Shown piece after piece: positions 9,197 through 18,098 of a stretch of 38,410 bases of DNA. The stretch's first letter is position 1. Each line of letters opens with the position of its first letter. Origin of the DNA: Fidelibacterota bacterium (GTDB lineage: Bacteria > Fidelibacterota > Marinisomatia > Marinisomatales > JAADGP01); assembly GCA_027021785.1 (NCBI GenBank), contig JALUTR010000216.1, forward strand, positions 1 to 38,410, written 5' to 3'. Position numbers and translations under genes: made by a program. The notes under the pieces were generated by a model, which did not search any database, was not told the origin of the DNA, and worked only from the letters and a program-made list of their open reading frames with translations.

Positions 9197-10894
9197 TCAG
9201 ATTTGAACTTCATCGATTTGTTTGGGATCAAGGTTCTCCTGAGCGTATTTCAGGTAGATTTTTTCTTTCACGAAAACCTCAAAGAGATCGGGATCGATGT
9301 GGGCGTCGTTTTTCATGAAGCCGAGAATGCGCATCGCCTGACTCAACGTTTTTCCTTTTTTGTACGGCCGGTCGCGGGCGGTAAGGGCCTCGAAGATATC
9401 CGCGATCGCCATTATCCGGGCCTGGATGGACATTTCATTCCTGGTCAATCCTTTGGGATACCCGGTTCCATCCAGTTTCTCATGATGTCCGCCGGCAAAT
9501 TCGGGGACATTCTGCAGGTTTTTCGGATAGGGCAATTGGGTCAACATGTGAATTGTTTCCACAATATGATTATTGATTATTTTCCGTTCTTCATGCGTGA
9601 GGGTTCCGCGATTAATGTTGAGATTGTACACCTCATTATCGGTCAGGAACGGTTTCCATTCGCCGTTTTCCTTCCAGCGATACCCGGCAATCTTTTCCAC
9701 CCGCTTCTTTTTTTCCTCACTCATAAATTCTCCGCCGATATTGGCCTCCCGTAAAAACTCCATATCATCGTCCAACCGGGCAATTTTCGCCCGATACTTC
9801 TCTTTTAATTGTTTCAGCGCCGCTTCGCGATCGGCTTCATTCAGGGTGTCATCGGACATGAGTCTCAATTTACGCTTGAGATATTTTATTTCTTCATCTC
9901 GTTTCAATACCTCAAACCGGGTGGAAACGGTATGGATACGATCGTATATTGTCTCCAGTTTTGTCGCTTTATCGACGACATACTCGGGGGTTGTGACCTT
10001 ACCGCAATCGTGCAACCAGGCGGCGATTTTCAACTCATACATTTCCTCTTCGCTGAAATGAACATCCGCCAGGGGACCTTCCTTCACGTTATTCACGGCT
10101 TCGGCCAACATCAGCGTAATAATGGGCACGCGTTCGCAATGTCCACCGGTGTACGGTGATTTGGCATCAATGGCTGAGGCGATTAATTTGATGAAAGACT
10201 CAAATAAAACCTGTAGTTCCCGCATTAAATTCTTATTGGTGATAGCCACTGCGGCCTGACTCGCCAGTCCTTCCACCAATTGTTGAACTTCCTTTGAAAA
10301 GGAAATTGTATCGCCGGTTTTCGGATCCTTGGCATTTAACAGTTGCAGCACACCGATGATCTCATCCTGATGGTCCTTCAGAGGCACCGTAAGAAAGGAC
10401 TTCGAACGGTAGCCGGTTTTTTTATCGAACATTTTCGTCCCGGAAAAATCAAACCCTTCCGCTGTGTATGCGTCCTCGATATTCACCGTTTCTCCGGTCA
10501 ACCCGACATAGGCCGCGATCATGCTTCTGTTGGGAGAACCGTCTTCCTGATACAGACGAACAGGATAAAACGGAATTTCTTTCCCCGACGTTCCACCCAT
10601 GTGAAAATTAAGTGAATCGGTCATCATGATGGCAAAACGCAAGCGTTGATCTTCGGTCATCATGTACAATGTTCCGCCATCGGCATTGGCGATTCGCTTG
10701 GCTTCCAGGAGAATCATCTCCAACAATTTATCCATGTCCTTTTCCCGGGACAGTGCCAGTCCGATTTCGGACAACTTCTCGATTTGCGCCCGAAGTTCGC
10801 GGATATATTCCTTAATACCTTCCGGGGTCGATTCCAGCAGTTGTTTAATTTCTTCCGCGGTAAGGGAAAATGCGGTATTCTTTGTTTTATTCAT
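9197..10894 (-). CDS. GAF-HD-GYP cyclic-di-GMP phosphodiesterase
   Basis: A 565-residue cytoplasmic signalling protein predicted to hydrolyse c-di-GMP. A short coiled segment (20-42) leads into a GAF domain at about 42-220 (LALSREKDMDKLLEMIL, ADGGTLYMM, KSFLTVPL, IIGVLQLLNAKD, FSKEVQQLVEGLASQAAVAI). The HD-GYP domain starts near 228: GHCERV at 251-256, AAWLHDCGKV with the HD pair at 295-296, then HIVETIHML (H443), the HHEKLDGTGYP signature at 470-480, and ADIFEALTARDRPYKK. Metal ligands and the GYP motif are intact, so it should be active. About 145 residues of charged, largely helical sequence separate HDCGK from H443, much more than in a compact HD-GYP domain. There is no transmembrane segment; the GAF domain is the likely sensor. 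The ATG has GGATGG upstream. Confidence 0.93.
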   Translation of the reverse strand: MNKTKNTAFSLTAEEIKQLLESTPEGIKEYIRELRAQIEKLSEIGLALSREKDMDKLLEMILLEAKRIANADGGTLYMMTEDQRLRFAIMMTDSLNFHMGGTSGKEIPFYPVRLYQEDGSPNRSMIAAYVGLTGETVNIEDAYTAEGFDFSGTKMFDKKTGYRSKSFLTVPLKDHQDEIIGVLQLLNAKDPKTGDTISFSKEVQQLVEGLASQAAVAITNKNLMRELQVLFESFIKLIASAIDAKSPYTGGHCERVPIITLMLAEAVNNVKEGPLADVHFSEEEMYELKIAAWLHDCGKVTTPEYVVDKATKLETIYDRIHTVSTRFEVLKRDEEIKYLKRKLRLMSDDTLNEADREAALKQLKEKYRAKIARLDDDMEFLREANIGGEFMSEEKKKRVEKIAGYRWKENGEWKPFLTDNEVYNLNINRGTLTHEERKIINNHIVETIHMLTQLPYPKNLQNVPEFAGGHHEKLDGTGYPKGLTRNEMSIQARIMAIADIFEALTARDRPYKKGKTLSQAMRILGFMKNDAHIDPDLFEVFVKEKIYLKYAQENLDPKQIDEVQI

Positions 10895-11210
10895 ACACCA
10901 TCCAATTTCTTATCTGATGAAAAACTTACGACTGGGGTGATCGATTCTCAACGGTTACTTCATCTTTATTTGCAACCGATAAAATGATTTCCGTGGAATT
11001 TATCCGTTTCGGAATTATTAACCCAACTTTTTCGACAGAGAAAGTCGTACCTGATGATGCCGGAGCGTTCGGTCCCGGAGATGGGAAATGTGGTGGGACT
11101 TCAGACGAAGCATTGCGACCGTCGGGGGAAGTCGGTAACCGGGGAAACAGACGCCCGGTCCTCCCCCGACCGGCGGACCAGGCGTCCGTTCCTTTAATCA
11201 CACCGGATAT
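10895..11210. other. Spacer with competing stem-loops
   Basis: 316 bp between the hydrolase stop (11211) and the HD-GYP start (10894), both on the minus strand. Apart from the inverted repeats at 11121-11186, described separately, I see no gene. The candidate frames are Pro/Ser/Gly-rich and lack protein-like structure. Confidence 0.5.
11121..11186. terminator. Two interlocked inverted repeats; possible terminator or attenuator
   Basis: The main stem pairs GACGCC-GGTCC (11150-11161, one unpaired c) with GGACC-GGCGTC (11175-11186) around a 13-nt loop. The 9 bases at the start of that loop, TCCCCCGAC (11162-11170), are an exact complement of GTCGGGGGA at 11121-11129. The two helices are therefore either alternatives or a pseudoknot. 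The element lies just beyond the stop of the minus-strand hydrolase and upstream of the minus-strand HD-GYP gene. No strong T-run follows on either strand, so intrinsic termination is uncertain. Confidence 0.5.
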
Positions 11211-12272
11211 TCAACCGGTTTCCTTATTATTTTTTATAATTCGCGTTTCACCGTGTTGTATTGTAAAGAATTCACTTTCCCGCATTCCGGCTTTTTCGCG
11301 TTCTTCTTTCAACAATTCCACCGGTTCCGTCACCGGTTCGTCCGACAGGATAAATGTACCGTAATGGATCCCGACCGATTGTCTTGCCCGGACGTCCTTA
11401 TGCACCTGAATTGCCTGAGCGGGATTTACGTGAATGGGCAACATGAACCATTCGGGTCCATAGGACCCGATCGGGATAGCCGCCAAATCAAAGGGTCCGT
11501 ATTTAATACCAACCTCACTGAATAAAGGACTGTGACCGGTATCTCCGGCAAACCAGAAACGCTGTTCGGTACCGATGATCGCCCAACTGCTCCAGAGCGT
11601 TCTGTTCCGATCAAAAGGACTTCGGCCGGAAAAATGTTGGGACGGCGTACATACGATTGTAACGCGACCCAACTGATACTCCTGCCACCAATCCATTTCA
11701 ATCACGTTGGTTATGCCCCTTTTAACAAACCACCGTTTAACACCCCGGGGGACAAACCAAACGGGTTGGTTGCCCAGGGCTTTCACGGTGGCTTCATCCA
11801 GGTGATCGTAGTGGTTATGGGAAATAACCACGGCATCGATCGCCGGCAACGCTTCAGGGGGGAAAGGAACCGGTGTGAAACGCCTGGGGCCGAATAATTG
11901 GGACGGGGAACAACGTTCGCTGAAAATGGGGTCGGTCAGAATGGTAAGCCCTTCAATCTGCACCAATAACGTGGAATGTCCAACCCAGGTTATCGTCAAT
12001 TCGTTCGGTTTACTGTTGATTATGTCCCATTTCGGTTCAATTACAGGGAAAAGATCCCGGGCGGAGGAAAAAGATGGGACTTTTCCTATCCGGTTAAACT
12101 GCCATTTAAGGAGGCCCGAAAACTGGTTTCCTTGTCTCAGTCCCGGATTTTGAAAACGGTTCGATTTGTTTCGGTTCATATCCATTCTTTGTGGCAATAT
12201 CGATAAACTCAATAATACACTGCTTATTAACGAAATAAAAAAGGTTGCCAAAACCATTCTGAACATTATCAT
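11211..12272 (-). CDS. NAPE-PLD-like metallo-beta-lactamase-fold hydrolase
   Basis: A membrane-anchored zinc hydrolase of about 353 residues. A hydrophobic N-terminus (MVLATFFISLISSVLLSLSILP) is a signal anchor. The MBL fold begins with ITWVGHSTLLVQIEGLTILTDPIFSERCSP, followed by the HNHYDH zinc motif, PSQHFSGRSPFDRNRTLWSSWAI, FAGDTGHS and a final IHYGTF strand. This set (WVGHST, TDP, HxHxDH, SQH-S-R, GDTGHS) is the pattern of the N-acyl-phosphatidylethanolamine phospholipase D-like/UlaG-like branch, which acts on phosphodiesters such as lipids. The substrate here is unknown. The longest open frame begins at a TTG at 12278; I prefer the ATG two codons later. Two further in-frame ATGs (12266, 12257) are also possible, and no ribosome site decides. 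Confidence 0.88.
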   Translation of the reverse strand: MIMFRMVLATFFISLISSVLLSLSILPQRMDMNRNKSNRFQNPGLRQGNQFSGLLKWQFNRIGKVPSFSSARDLFPVIEPKWDIINSKPNELTITWVGHSTLLVQIEGLTILTDPIFSERCSPSQLFGPRRFTPVPFPPEALPAIDAVVISHNHYDHLDEATVKALGNQPVWFVPRGVKRWFVKRGITNVIEMDWWQEYQLGRVTIVCTPSQHFSGRSPFDRNRTLWSSWAIIGTEQRFWFAGDTGHSPLFSEVGIKYGPFDLAAIPIGSYGPEWFMLPIHVNPAQAIQVHKDVRARQSVGIHYGTFILSDEPVTEPVELLKEEREKAGMRESEFFTIQHGETRIIKNNKETG

Positions 12273-12789
12273 ATTCAAATACGACCGACCTTGACAGCCA
12301 CTTATTTTACCTGAAATTTCAGGCTGGGGATCAATAAAGACACCAATGGTCCGTTTTTAAATGTCCGATCAGGCTGAGACGCAAGCTGAAACAAGGGGAA
12401 TCGAACCTTGGTGTAACCTTGTGATAGGTCAGGATTCATTGCAAAAACCGGAAACCAATGACCTCATTTGTTACGGGTAATATCACCGGTATTGGATTAT
12501 CCACATCGATCGTCCGCGTGACATCAATTCATGTTAATTGTGTTATGTTTTTCTTTATTGAAAACATGCTCATCTGTTTTGTGTCCCTTAGTAAGTCCGG
12601 GGCTACGCTCTGCAAGTAACTTTACCTGAGCTCTTTTCAATTTTAATGTGCCTGTGAACTATTTTTACACCAGTTAAACTTTATACGATACACGAACTAT
12701 ACGGTACGGATTACGATTGTTGTTTAATTTGTTCGTTGATGATAACCCGGGCTACGCTCCGATGTGTTTTCCACTGGGCGTATCTCGGT
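12273..12789. other. Intergenic spacer
   Basis: About 517 bp, AT-rich, without a credible gene. It holds two similar short GC-rich words, CCGGGGCTACGCTCTG at about 12598-12613 and CCGGGCTACGCTCCG near 12748-12762, in the same orientation. They look like fragments of a short intergenic repeat. The promoter of the minus-strand hydrolase must lie at its left edge; no consensus is obvious. Confidence 0.5.
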
Positions 12790-13179
12790 TCATTTTTGAA
12801 TATATTTTTTTATTTTATCCATCATCTCCCGGCGGTTAATCGGCTTGGACAAATAGTCATTACACCCGGCGCCCATACAATTTTCCCTGTCCCGGGCAAA
12901 AGCATGGGCAGTGGTGGCAATGACGGGAACTCCTTTCCAGCGATCAAAAGTCCGCAAGTAACGGACCAGGTCCAACCCGTCTTCGTCACCTTGCAAGGAT
13001 AAATCCAAAAGGATCAAATCAACCGGTTTGGTTTCCATTTTTTGTTTTGCCTCCGCAACTGAAACGGCAAAACAAACATCGTATTCATCTCTCAGTAAAA
13101 ATGACATCAATAATTGCGTGTTTTTATCATCCTCGACAACCAATACCACCGGTTTCTGTTTTTCATTAGCAGACATCAT
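12790..13179 (-). CDS. Orphan CheY-like receiver (response regulator)
   Basis: A 129-residue single-domain receiver. The acidic pair E16-D17-D18 follows the first strand (VVLVVEDD), the phospho-acceptor is D59 in LILLDLSLQG, the switch Thr is in VIATTAHA (T89/T90), and the conserved Lys is K112 in YLSKPI. All catalytic positions are present, so it should accept phosphate. No DNA-binding or other output domain follows, and no kinase gene is adjacent; the nearest histidine kinase is at 27034-29982. It may work by protein-protein contact, as CheY/Spo0F-type proteins do. It is flanked by spacers of about 500 and 300 bp, so it is probably transcribed alone. A close second ATG lies one codon inside. 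Confidence 0.95.
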   Translation of the reverse strand: MMSANEKQKPVVLVVEDDKNTQLLMSFLLRDEYDVCFAVSVAEAKQKMETKPVDLILLDLSLQGDEDGLDLVRYLRTFDRWKGVPVIATTAHAFARDRENCMGAGCNDYLSKPINRREMMDKIKKYIQK

Positions 13180-13475
13180 AAGATACTAATCAGTTCATTT
13201 ACACGGTTTTCATTATTCGTATTCCCTGGGTGTTTTCTTTGCAATTCAGATCTCCCCCAACCAATGGGATTTAAATTATTGGGTAGCTAAACAATGATTT
13301 GACAATGATTTCCATTAATAGCATAACGAGTGAATTTACCCCATCGGGAAAAAAGACCCAAACTGTATTGCGCCTGTCGGCTATGACAGAAAGACGACAA
13401 TCCAAACTTACTATTATAATGTAAATAACCGCCGGTCGTGATTTCTGTTATTCTGCTTTGCATTAAACAACCGGA

Positions 13476-15770
13476 TCAGAAGGCGTAAGTCAGGTTGGCC
13501 GTGGCAATGATATTGTTGTTTTTCCCCTGGACGGTTGAACTGCGCCGGTATTCGGTGATCATGTTCGCGGTGAGATTGTCAATGAGTGAGAATCGAAAAC
13601 CACCTCTTATCCCAAAGCGTGTTAAATCCGTCTGCCCGGCTCCGGAAGTGTAATTTACTCCTCCAAGCAGGTTAAGCTTCCGGTTAAACAATCCGTATTC
13701 GGCATCAAATTTCAGGCTCGTAAACGTTTGCCTGGCTATCATTCCCGGACCGATGCTGAATTCACTGGCGTTGGAAGTAATGTTGATGGAGGTCTTCAAG
13801 GGAATTGCGAAGCGGGAATTAATCGTCAGGTTATATACACTGGAAGTTAATCCCGGATCGATAAAAGTGGTATCGAGATCCCGGTTGTCATACAGGTCAT
13901 TTTTTTCCAGATTAACAATAGTTCCCGAAATATCGTGTTGCATATCAAAGGCGTTAAAACGGTAATTCAAGGTCGCCGTAACGTTTGCGGTCTGAGTATT
14001 CTCACGATTATCCGAGTAATTTATCTCACCTGTCGATTGATTAACCAGTGTATCCAGGTAAGTTATTCCATTATTGCGCCCAAATATTCGAAAGCTCAGG
14101 TTTACCGTGGGTAAATTCGGTCCCGGAAGAAAGGTCAAATTCGTTAAAATCGTATTCTGGCTGGTAACATTGGTAACCGCTGTGGAAATGTTATCATCCT
14201 GGTATTTGTAAAGTAATGTCAGGAGTAATCGATTTTTAAACAACTGAATTTTATCACTTATCGAGAACTCACGATTATTGTTTAACAGGTAGGGATTTGC
14301 CAGCGACATAAATTCCGGTCCGACCTGTGAATATTCGGCTACAATATAGTGGCCAAAATAATTCAGCTTCGCGCGCGTACGCATTGCTATCGAAGGCATG
14401 CTTAAAACAGCTTCGCCGAAGGAAACCTTACTGCTGTCGCCAAATATGGAAATATCAATGGGTGAAAGAGGTGACATATTCTGGTTTATAATGAAGAAAT
14501 CCTTTACGTCTTTCGGATCGAAGGGAAGTTCATCCAAATCAAGCGAACCGGCGAGATTATTATCAAGGGTATCGTCCAATAGTGTATCCAATTGTGCCTT
14601 GGACATGGCGCCGTCCCAGATATCGCGGTTCAGCATACTAAACGCCAACTCTCCTTCCAGCAATATTCGCTTGTGGTCCAGGTAAAAACCCAAATCCGTA
14701 CCCAGGACAATATTGTCCTGTGGCGCGGGGCCTTCCCAGTCGGATTGTTTTGCCAATTGGACGGAAAGATTCGGAACGTCGCCCATGGCGATCAATTCCG
14801 AATAGGTATAAATACCGGCGGCTATTCCGAGAGTATCACTGGTAAGTTCAATCCGGGCATTATTCAGATCTTTTTTAACGCTTGTCATATCGTCGCGAAC
14901 TTTTACCAGGCTTAACCCCAATTGGAAGTTTTCACCCCTGCCAAAGCTGAGTCGCCCCCCCTTTAATTCCTGGCGAAACGTGTAGCCTTTACGGTTCAAC
15001 TCCATAACCAGTTGATCACCCTCCCTGGTGAACTTTTCCAGGGAATACGATTCATTCGTACCAAGCCCACCCTGGACGGCACGGTTAATATCGCCCTGAA
15101 CATAATGAAAGTTGATGACGCCCAGTTTGAAATTGGCATCCACTCCCCGCACACGCTTCCCATCGACCATGAATCTGCTTAATTTAGGATTCGTATCGCC
15201 AATATTTAAATCCAGGTAACGGCCTAACGATACCCCGAATCCGAAACGGTTCCGGGGTTGGATCAAAGGATCTTCCTCGGTTGTAATCTTGATATTCGTT
15301 TTAAAGCGCAACCAGTCCCCGTAAGAACCGTTCAGGTTGATTCCGAATTGACCAACCGCCAATTCTTCTACTTCGTATTTATCGTACCGGTATCCGGTGG
15401 TAACTCTCCCGCCAAGTTCGAATAAATCGGCGGCACGTTGTTTTCCGGCCACCTGGAAAGTCCAGGTTTTCGTCACGGGCGGACGACCTTCCTCGCCCCG
15501 GACAAAAATTCGAATTTCATGCTTTCCCGGAGTCATTACCGACGGCGTATATGAAATCATATCGGCATCAATCATGGCCCGACTGGTTAAATCCTGTCCG
15601 TCAATGTAAAGACGCACATTGGCAGGGTTCACTTCTCCCAATTCGAAAAAAGAGGCCGCAATCAGCGCTTCGGTTTTAAGAACCGTCGAACCGGGTTCCG
15701 GACTGAATATCTGAATTGACTGGGCACACAAACCCGACAAAAGAAATAACGAAAGAACCAATCTTTTCAT
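13476..15770 (-). CDS. Large outer-membrane beta-barrel protein with N-terminal Ig-like domain
   Basis: Predicted 764-residue outer-membrane protein of unknown function. The longest frame opens at 15872, but I chose the ATG at 15770 because it starts a clean signal peptide (MKRLVLSLFLLSGLCAQS) and lies 4 nt after the stop of the FecR gene. An Ig-like module follows (IQIFSPEPGSTVLKTEALIAASFFELGEV, VRLYIDGQDLTS, ISYTPSVMTPGKHEIRIFVRG, KTWTFQV). The remainder is a long series of amphipathic strands separated by polar turns, ending TANLTYAF with the C-terminal Phe typical of Bam clients. Many strands have the Y/F-x-L-x alternation of porin-like barrels, but there is no TonB plug. It is the last gene of a three-gene operon with a FecR-domain protein and a secreted Ig-like protein. 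Confidence 0.85.
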   Translation of the reverse strand: MKRLVLSLFLLSGLCAQSIQIFSPEPGSTVLKTEALIAASFFELGEVNPANVRLYIDGQDLTSRAMIDADMISYTPSVMTPGKHEIRIFVRGEEGRPPVTKTWTFQVAGKQRAADLFELGGRVTTGYRYDKYEVEELAVGQFGINLNGSYGDWLRFKTNIKITTEEDPLIQPRNRFGFGVSLGRYLDLNIGDTNPKLSRFMVDGKRVRGVDANFKLGVINFHYVQGDINRAVQGGLGTNESYSLEKFTREGDQLVMELNRKGYTFRQELKGGRLSFGRGENFQLGLSLVKVRDDMTSVKKDLNNARIELTSDTLGIAAGIYTYSELIAMGDVPNLSVQLAKQSDWEGPAPQDNIVLGTDLGFYLDHKRILLEGELAFSMLNRDIWDGAMSKAQLDTLLDDTLDNNLAGSLDLDELPFDPKDVKDFFIINQNMSPLSPIDISIFGDSSKVSFGEAVLSMPSIAMRTRAKLNYFGHYIVAEYSQVGPEFMSLANPYLLNNNREFSISDKIQLFKNRLLLTLLYKYQDDNISTAVTNVTSQNTILTNLTFLPGPNLPTVNLSFRIFGRNNGITYLDTLVNQSTGEINYSDNRENTQTANVTATLNYRFNAFDMQHDISGTIVNLEKNDLYDNRDLDTTFIDPGLTSSVYNLTINSRFAIPLKTSINITSNASEFSIGPGMIARQTFTSLKFDAEYGLFNRKLNLLGGVNYTSGAGQTDLTRFGIRGGFRFSLIDNLTANMITEYRRSSTVQGKNNNIIATANLTYAF

Positions 15771-15774
15771 GGTT

Positions 15775-16449
15775 CTATCGATATTGAATAACAATGGTTT
15801 TAATGTTGCCATTCTCATCCTCAATCTCAAAACGAAGTTCATGTTGTTCAGGTCCTTCCCCGTCTTCTTCACCGAAATCCGGAATATCAGACTCCTCGGT
15901 CATCGTCACATTCAGGTCGCCATCAGGAGTGGAGTTAGCGGTTTCGCCTTCATTTACGGTGGCGCTTTGGCCGGTCGAATTGTTGGTTACCACAATGCTC
16001 CCAATCAGAGTGATGAACAAATCACCAAAAACGGGATCCGAAATAACAATAATATCGGTACCCTTTACCGACGCCACGGAAGTCGGGGTGGCAATGATGA
16101 ATTCCTTGCCTTTTTGTTTGGATACGGATGCCATCATCGTTCCGTACGATAAGGATACGCGCTTAATAATGCCCTCCGCCGTCTTTTCCCCGCCGATTAA
16201 AAACTCGGCATCGTTGCGGACTTTAATTGTCGTCTTATCATCGAGATACATGGCGACGGCAAAACCGTCCTTTCCGGTACGAATCACGTCTTCATTTACC
16301 AGACCTGTTCCCCGTTTCAGCGGTTCCACGAGCTTTGTCTCGGCCTGGATTAATTTCACGTCCCCCTTGGCCTTCATGACAATTGCCACTTTACTGCCGG
16401 CCGTTAAGACCGTAGCCAACATAATTGATAATATAATCAGCCGTTTCAT
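15775..16449 (-). CDS. Exported FecR-domain protein
   Basis: A 224-residue protein with a cleavable signal peptide (MKRLIILSIMLATVLTAGS). The FecR core occupies about residues 20-170: VAIVMKAKGDVKLIQ, an RTGKDGFAVAMYLDDKTTIKVRNDAEFLI beta-hairpin repeat, LSYGTMMASVSKQKGKEFIIATPTSVASVKGTDIIV and LIGSIVVTNNSTG. The C-terminus is acidic (ESDIPDFGEEDGEGPEQHE), then a final strand NIKTIVIQYR. Classical FecR proteins are membrane-anchored sigma-factor regulators. This one has no N-terminal cytoplasmic anti-sigma segment and no neighbouring sigma gene, so it more likely has an envelope structural or binding role. It overlaps the upstream gene by 4 bp (ATGA) and is followed after 4 nt by the barrel gene, so the three genes are translationally coupled. 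Confidence 0.9.
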   Translation of the reverse strand: MKRLIILSIMLATVLTAGSKVAIVMKAKGDVKLIQAETKLVEPLKRGTGLVNEDVIRTGKDGFAVAMYLDDKTTIKVRNDAEFLIGGEKTAEGIIKRVSLSYGTMMASVSKQKGKEFIIATPTSVASVKGTDIIVISDPVFGDLFITLIGSIVVTNNSTGQSATVNEGETANSTPDGDLNVTMTEESDIPDFGEEDGEGPEQHELRFEIEDENGNIKTIVIQYR

Positions 16450-17663
16450 TCTTCCACCTCCACCGAAATAACTGTAATCGGATGATAGGTAGTATTCCCT
16501 AACGAATCGGTCTCGGCCACTCCCTGAGTAAGAAGTGACTGAATTACGGACAGATCGACACTGTTACCGTCCAGGATGATATTTCCATTGGTGGAATAAG
16601 CGGCATAAGGTTTCCCGGATCCGAATAAGGAGTTAAACTGTTCATCACCAATCAACGATTGCAGGGTTATCATGACCGGATCGGTAAGGACACCGGCTCC
16701 GCTTTCCGCACCTTCCGAAGCGGTAAAATCCTTCACTTTAAAAGCAAAGATTTCACTGAGTATCCCATCCATTCCGGCGGTGGTGTCCAATACTTTCAGG
16801 ACCTGCCACACATAGACTTTTCCCGGTTCCAATTCACCGGCATCGGTAGCCGGATATTGAAACGAAGTTACACCGCGCCCTACCGGATACCAACCCTGGT
16901 TTTGATCAAGTGGTAACCTGGTTAAGGATTCAATAGCTTCCTCCACGGTGGCATGTTGCCCCGGAATAAACTCAGCCACGCGAATGTAAAACATACATCC
17001 CTCCGGTATATTACACGGATCTGATTCCCACTGCAAAACCGGATAATTTGTATAAACTTCATTAATCGACGTGTCGGCTAAGGTGATGCTGCCAGGGGTC
17101 ATTAACTGCAGGTAAGTCGGCGTTGAAACATTGATTACCTCTTCACGTTGGACAAAAATATCATTCGGGTCATCGCCGTTCATGATAGAGACGATAAAAC
17201 GGTAAATACCATCCGGTAAACGTCCGGATTGTACTACTGTGTTAAACAATTCTTCAGCTTCACCTATCTCGATTCGCTCTTCGATGGTAACTCGGAACGG
17301 TACCCGGTTACCCTCCACGTCATAGATTTCCCTGGTATCAATGGTCAGATCCTGGTTATTCAGGACAATTGGCGCCTTCAACCAGAACGGATCGGTTACC
17401 ATGCGAATAAGCGGTTCATCATACATATTTAGCGTCTCTGAATTAATCTGAATCTCGAATTCTATTATAACCGATGTGCTGTCTTCTTCGGTCGATAAAG
17501 TGGCGTTAAAAATAGGAACATTCGAGCTCCCGGTGTTCAAATCGATCGAACTTACGTAATAGGTCACATACGGTGTAAAATCAATAATCAGTTGAACGGG
17601 GCCGGATCCCTGACCAAAAGCTACCGCGACGGCGATCAAAAGCCATAATGGTCCTCTCTTCAT
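16446..17663 (-). CDS. Secreted beta-rich protein, first gene of the FecR operon
   Basis: A 405-residue exported protein of unknown function. Signal peptide MKRGPLWLLIAVAVAFGQG; no lipobox. The mature part is beta-rich with several Ig/FN3-like segments: VIIEFEIQINSETLN, GRLPDGIYRFIVSIMNGDD, then TNYPVLQWESDPCNIPEGCMFYIRVAEF...GKVYVWQVLKVLDT, which resembles a fibronectin-type fold, as in proteins where ligand properties are listed (PVLQWE / VWQV). Two cysteines (DPCNIPEGC) may form a disulfide. The C-terminus (SVDLSVIQSLLTQGV...) is less ordered. The start is firm: TAGGAG lies 7 nt upstream of the ATG. Coupling to the FecR gene by a 4-bp overlap says the products act together in the envelope. 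Confidence 0.8.
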   Translation of the reverse strand: MKRGPLWLLIAVAVAFGQGSGPVQLIIDFTPYVTYYVSSIDLNTGSSNVPIFNATLSTEEDSTSVIIEFEIQINSETLNMYDEPLIRMVTDPFWLKAPIVLNNQDLTIDTREIYDVEGNRVPFRVTIEERIEIGEAEELFNTVVQSGRLPDGIYRFIVSIMNGDDPNDIFVQREEVINVSTPTYLQLMTPGSITLADTSINEVYTNYPVLQWESDPCNIPEGCMFYIRVAEFIPGQHATVEEAIESLTRLPLDQNQGWYPVGRGVTSFQYPATDAGELEPGKVYVWQVLKVLDTTAGMDGILSEIFAFKVKDFTASEGAESGAGVLTDPVMITLQSLIGDEQFNSLFGSGKPYAAYSTNGNIILDGNSVDLSVIQSLLTQGVAETDSLGNTTYHPITVISVEVEE

Positions 17664-18098
17664 AATATCTCCTAGGATTACGTTATTTAATTGCTACACC
17701 CTTAAAGCCTGGGCAATAAGGTAATACAGTCAATATTATTATAAAAGATTAATTCCGGCTTTGGTGACACGCCGCACAAGAACGTGATACGCGAAACGTG
17801 TCGGAATGTAGTGGATATCCCAACGGAGAGAAAACGTAATTTGTGGATGCGGAAAAAAGCCTATCATTCTGAGGCCACCGTAGCGGGGAATTATTCTTTT
17901 TACCATTACAAGTATTCTGGCAATCCAATAACGAATAAGTGATCTATTACCGGCAGACATTAATTACAAGTATCAAGTGTCCCCGATAACGCCTCCTTCC
18001 GGAAATCAAACCACTACCATACCGGATAGCCAAAGGAATTTCCTGTTCCTTCAGGCAGATTCTCACTATTTTCACTCCTGAATCTTTTTCTTTCACCC
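17664..18098. other. Divergent promoter region with a repeat-like fragment
   Basis: 435 bp between the divergent FecR operon (-) and oxidoreductase gene (+), so it must carry both promoters. On the minus strand the AT-rich TATAATAATATTGACTG lies at about 17726-17743 and could contain promoter elements. At about 17862-17895 the plus strand reads ATCATTCTGAGGCCACCGTA then GCGGGGAATTATTC, reminiscent of the TCATTCTGAG...GAAT short intergenic repeats common in many genomes. A small open frame on the minus strand runs through this fragment and is not protein-like. Confidence 0.5.

Noticed and set aside
9002-9754. A 250-codon plus-strand open frame
   Set aside because: Lies antisense to the well-supported HD-GYP gene and has no protein-like features of its own.
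12385-12405. A GGTTCGATTCCCC-like word on the minus strand, resembling a tRNA T-arm
   Set aside because: The stem cannot form with a 7-nt loop, and no acceptor, anticodon or D-arm is found at the proper distances.
15794-16471. A 225-codon plus-strand open frame
   Set aside because: Complete antisense shadow of the FecR-domain gene, which has a signal peptide, conserved core and operon coupling.
15775-17663. Considered whether the FecR gene belongs to a sigma/anti-sigma system
   Set aside because: No ECF sigma gene nearby, a cleavable signal peptide, and no cytoplasmic N-terminal segment.
17739-17960. A 73-codon minus-strand frame upstream of the FecR operon
   Set aside because: It passes through a repeat-like fragment and has no domain or signal; it is probably chance.
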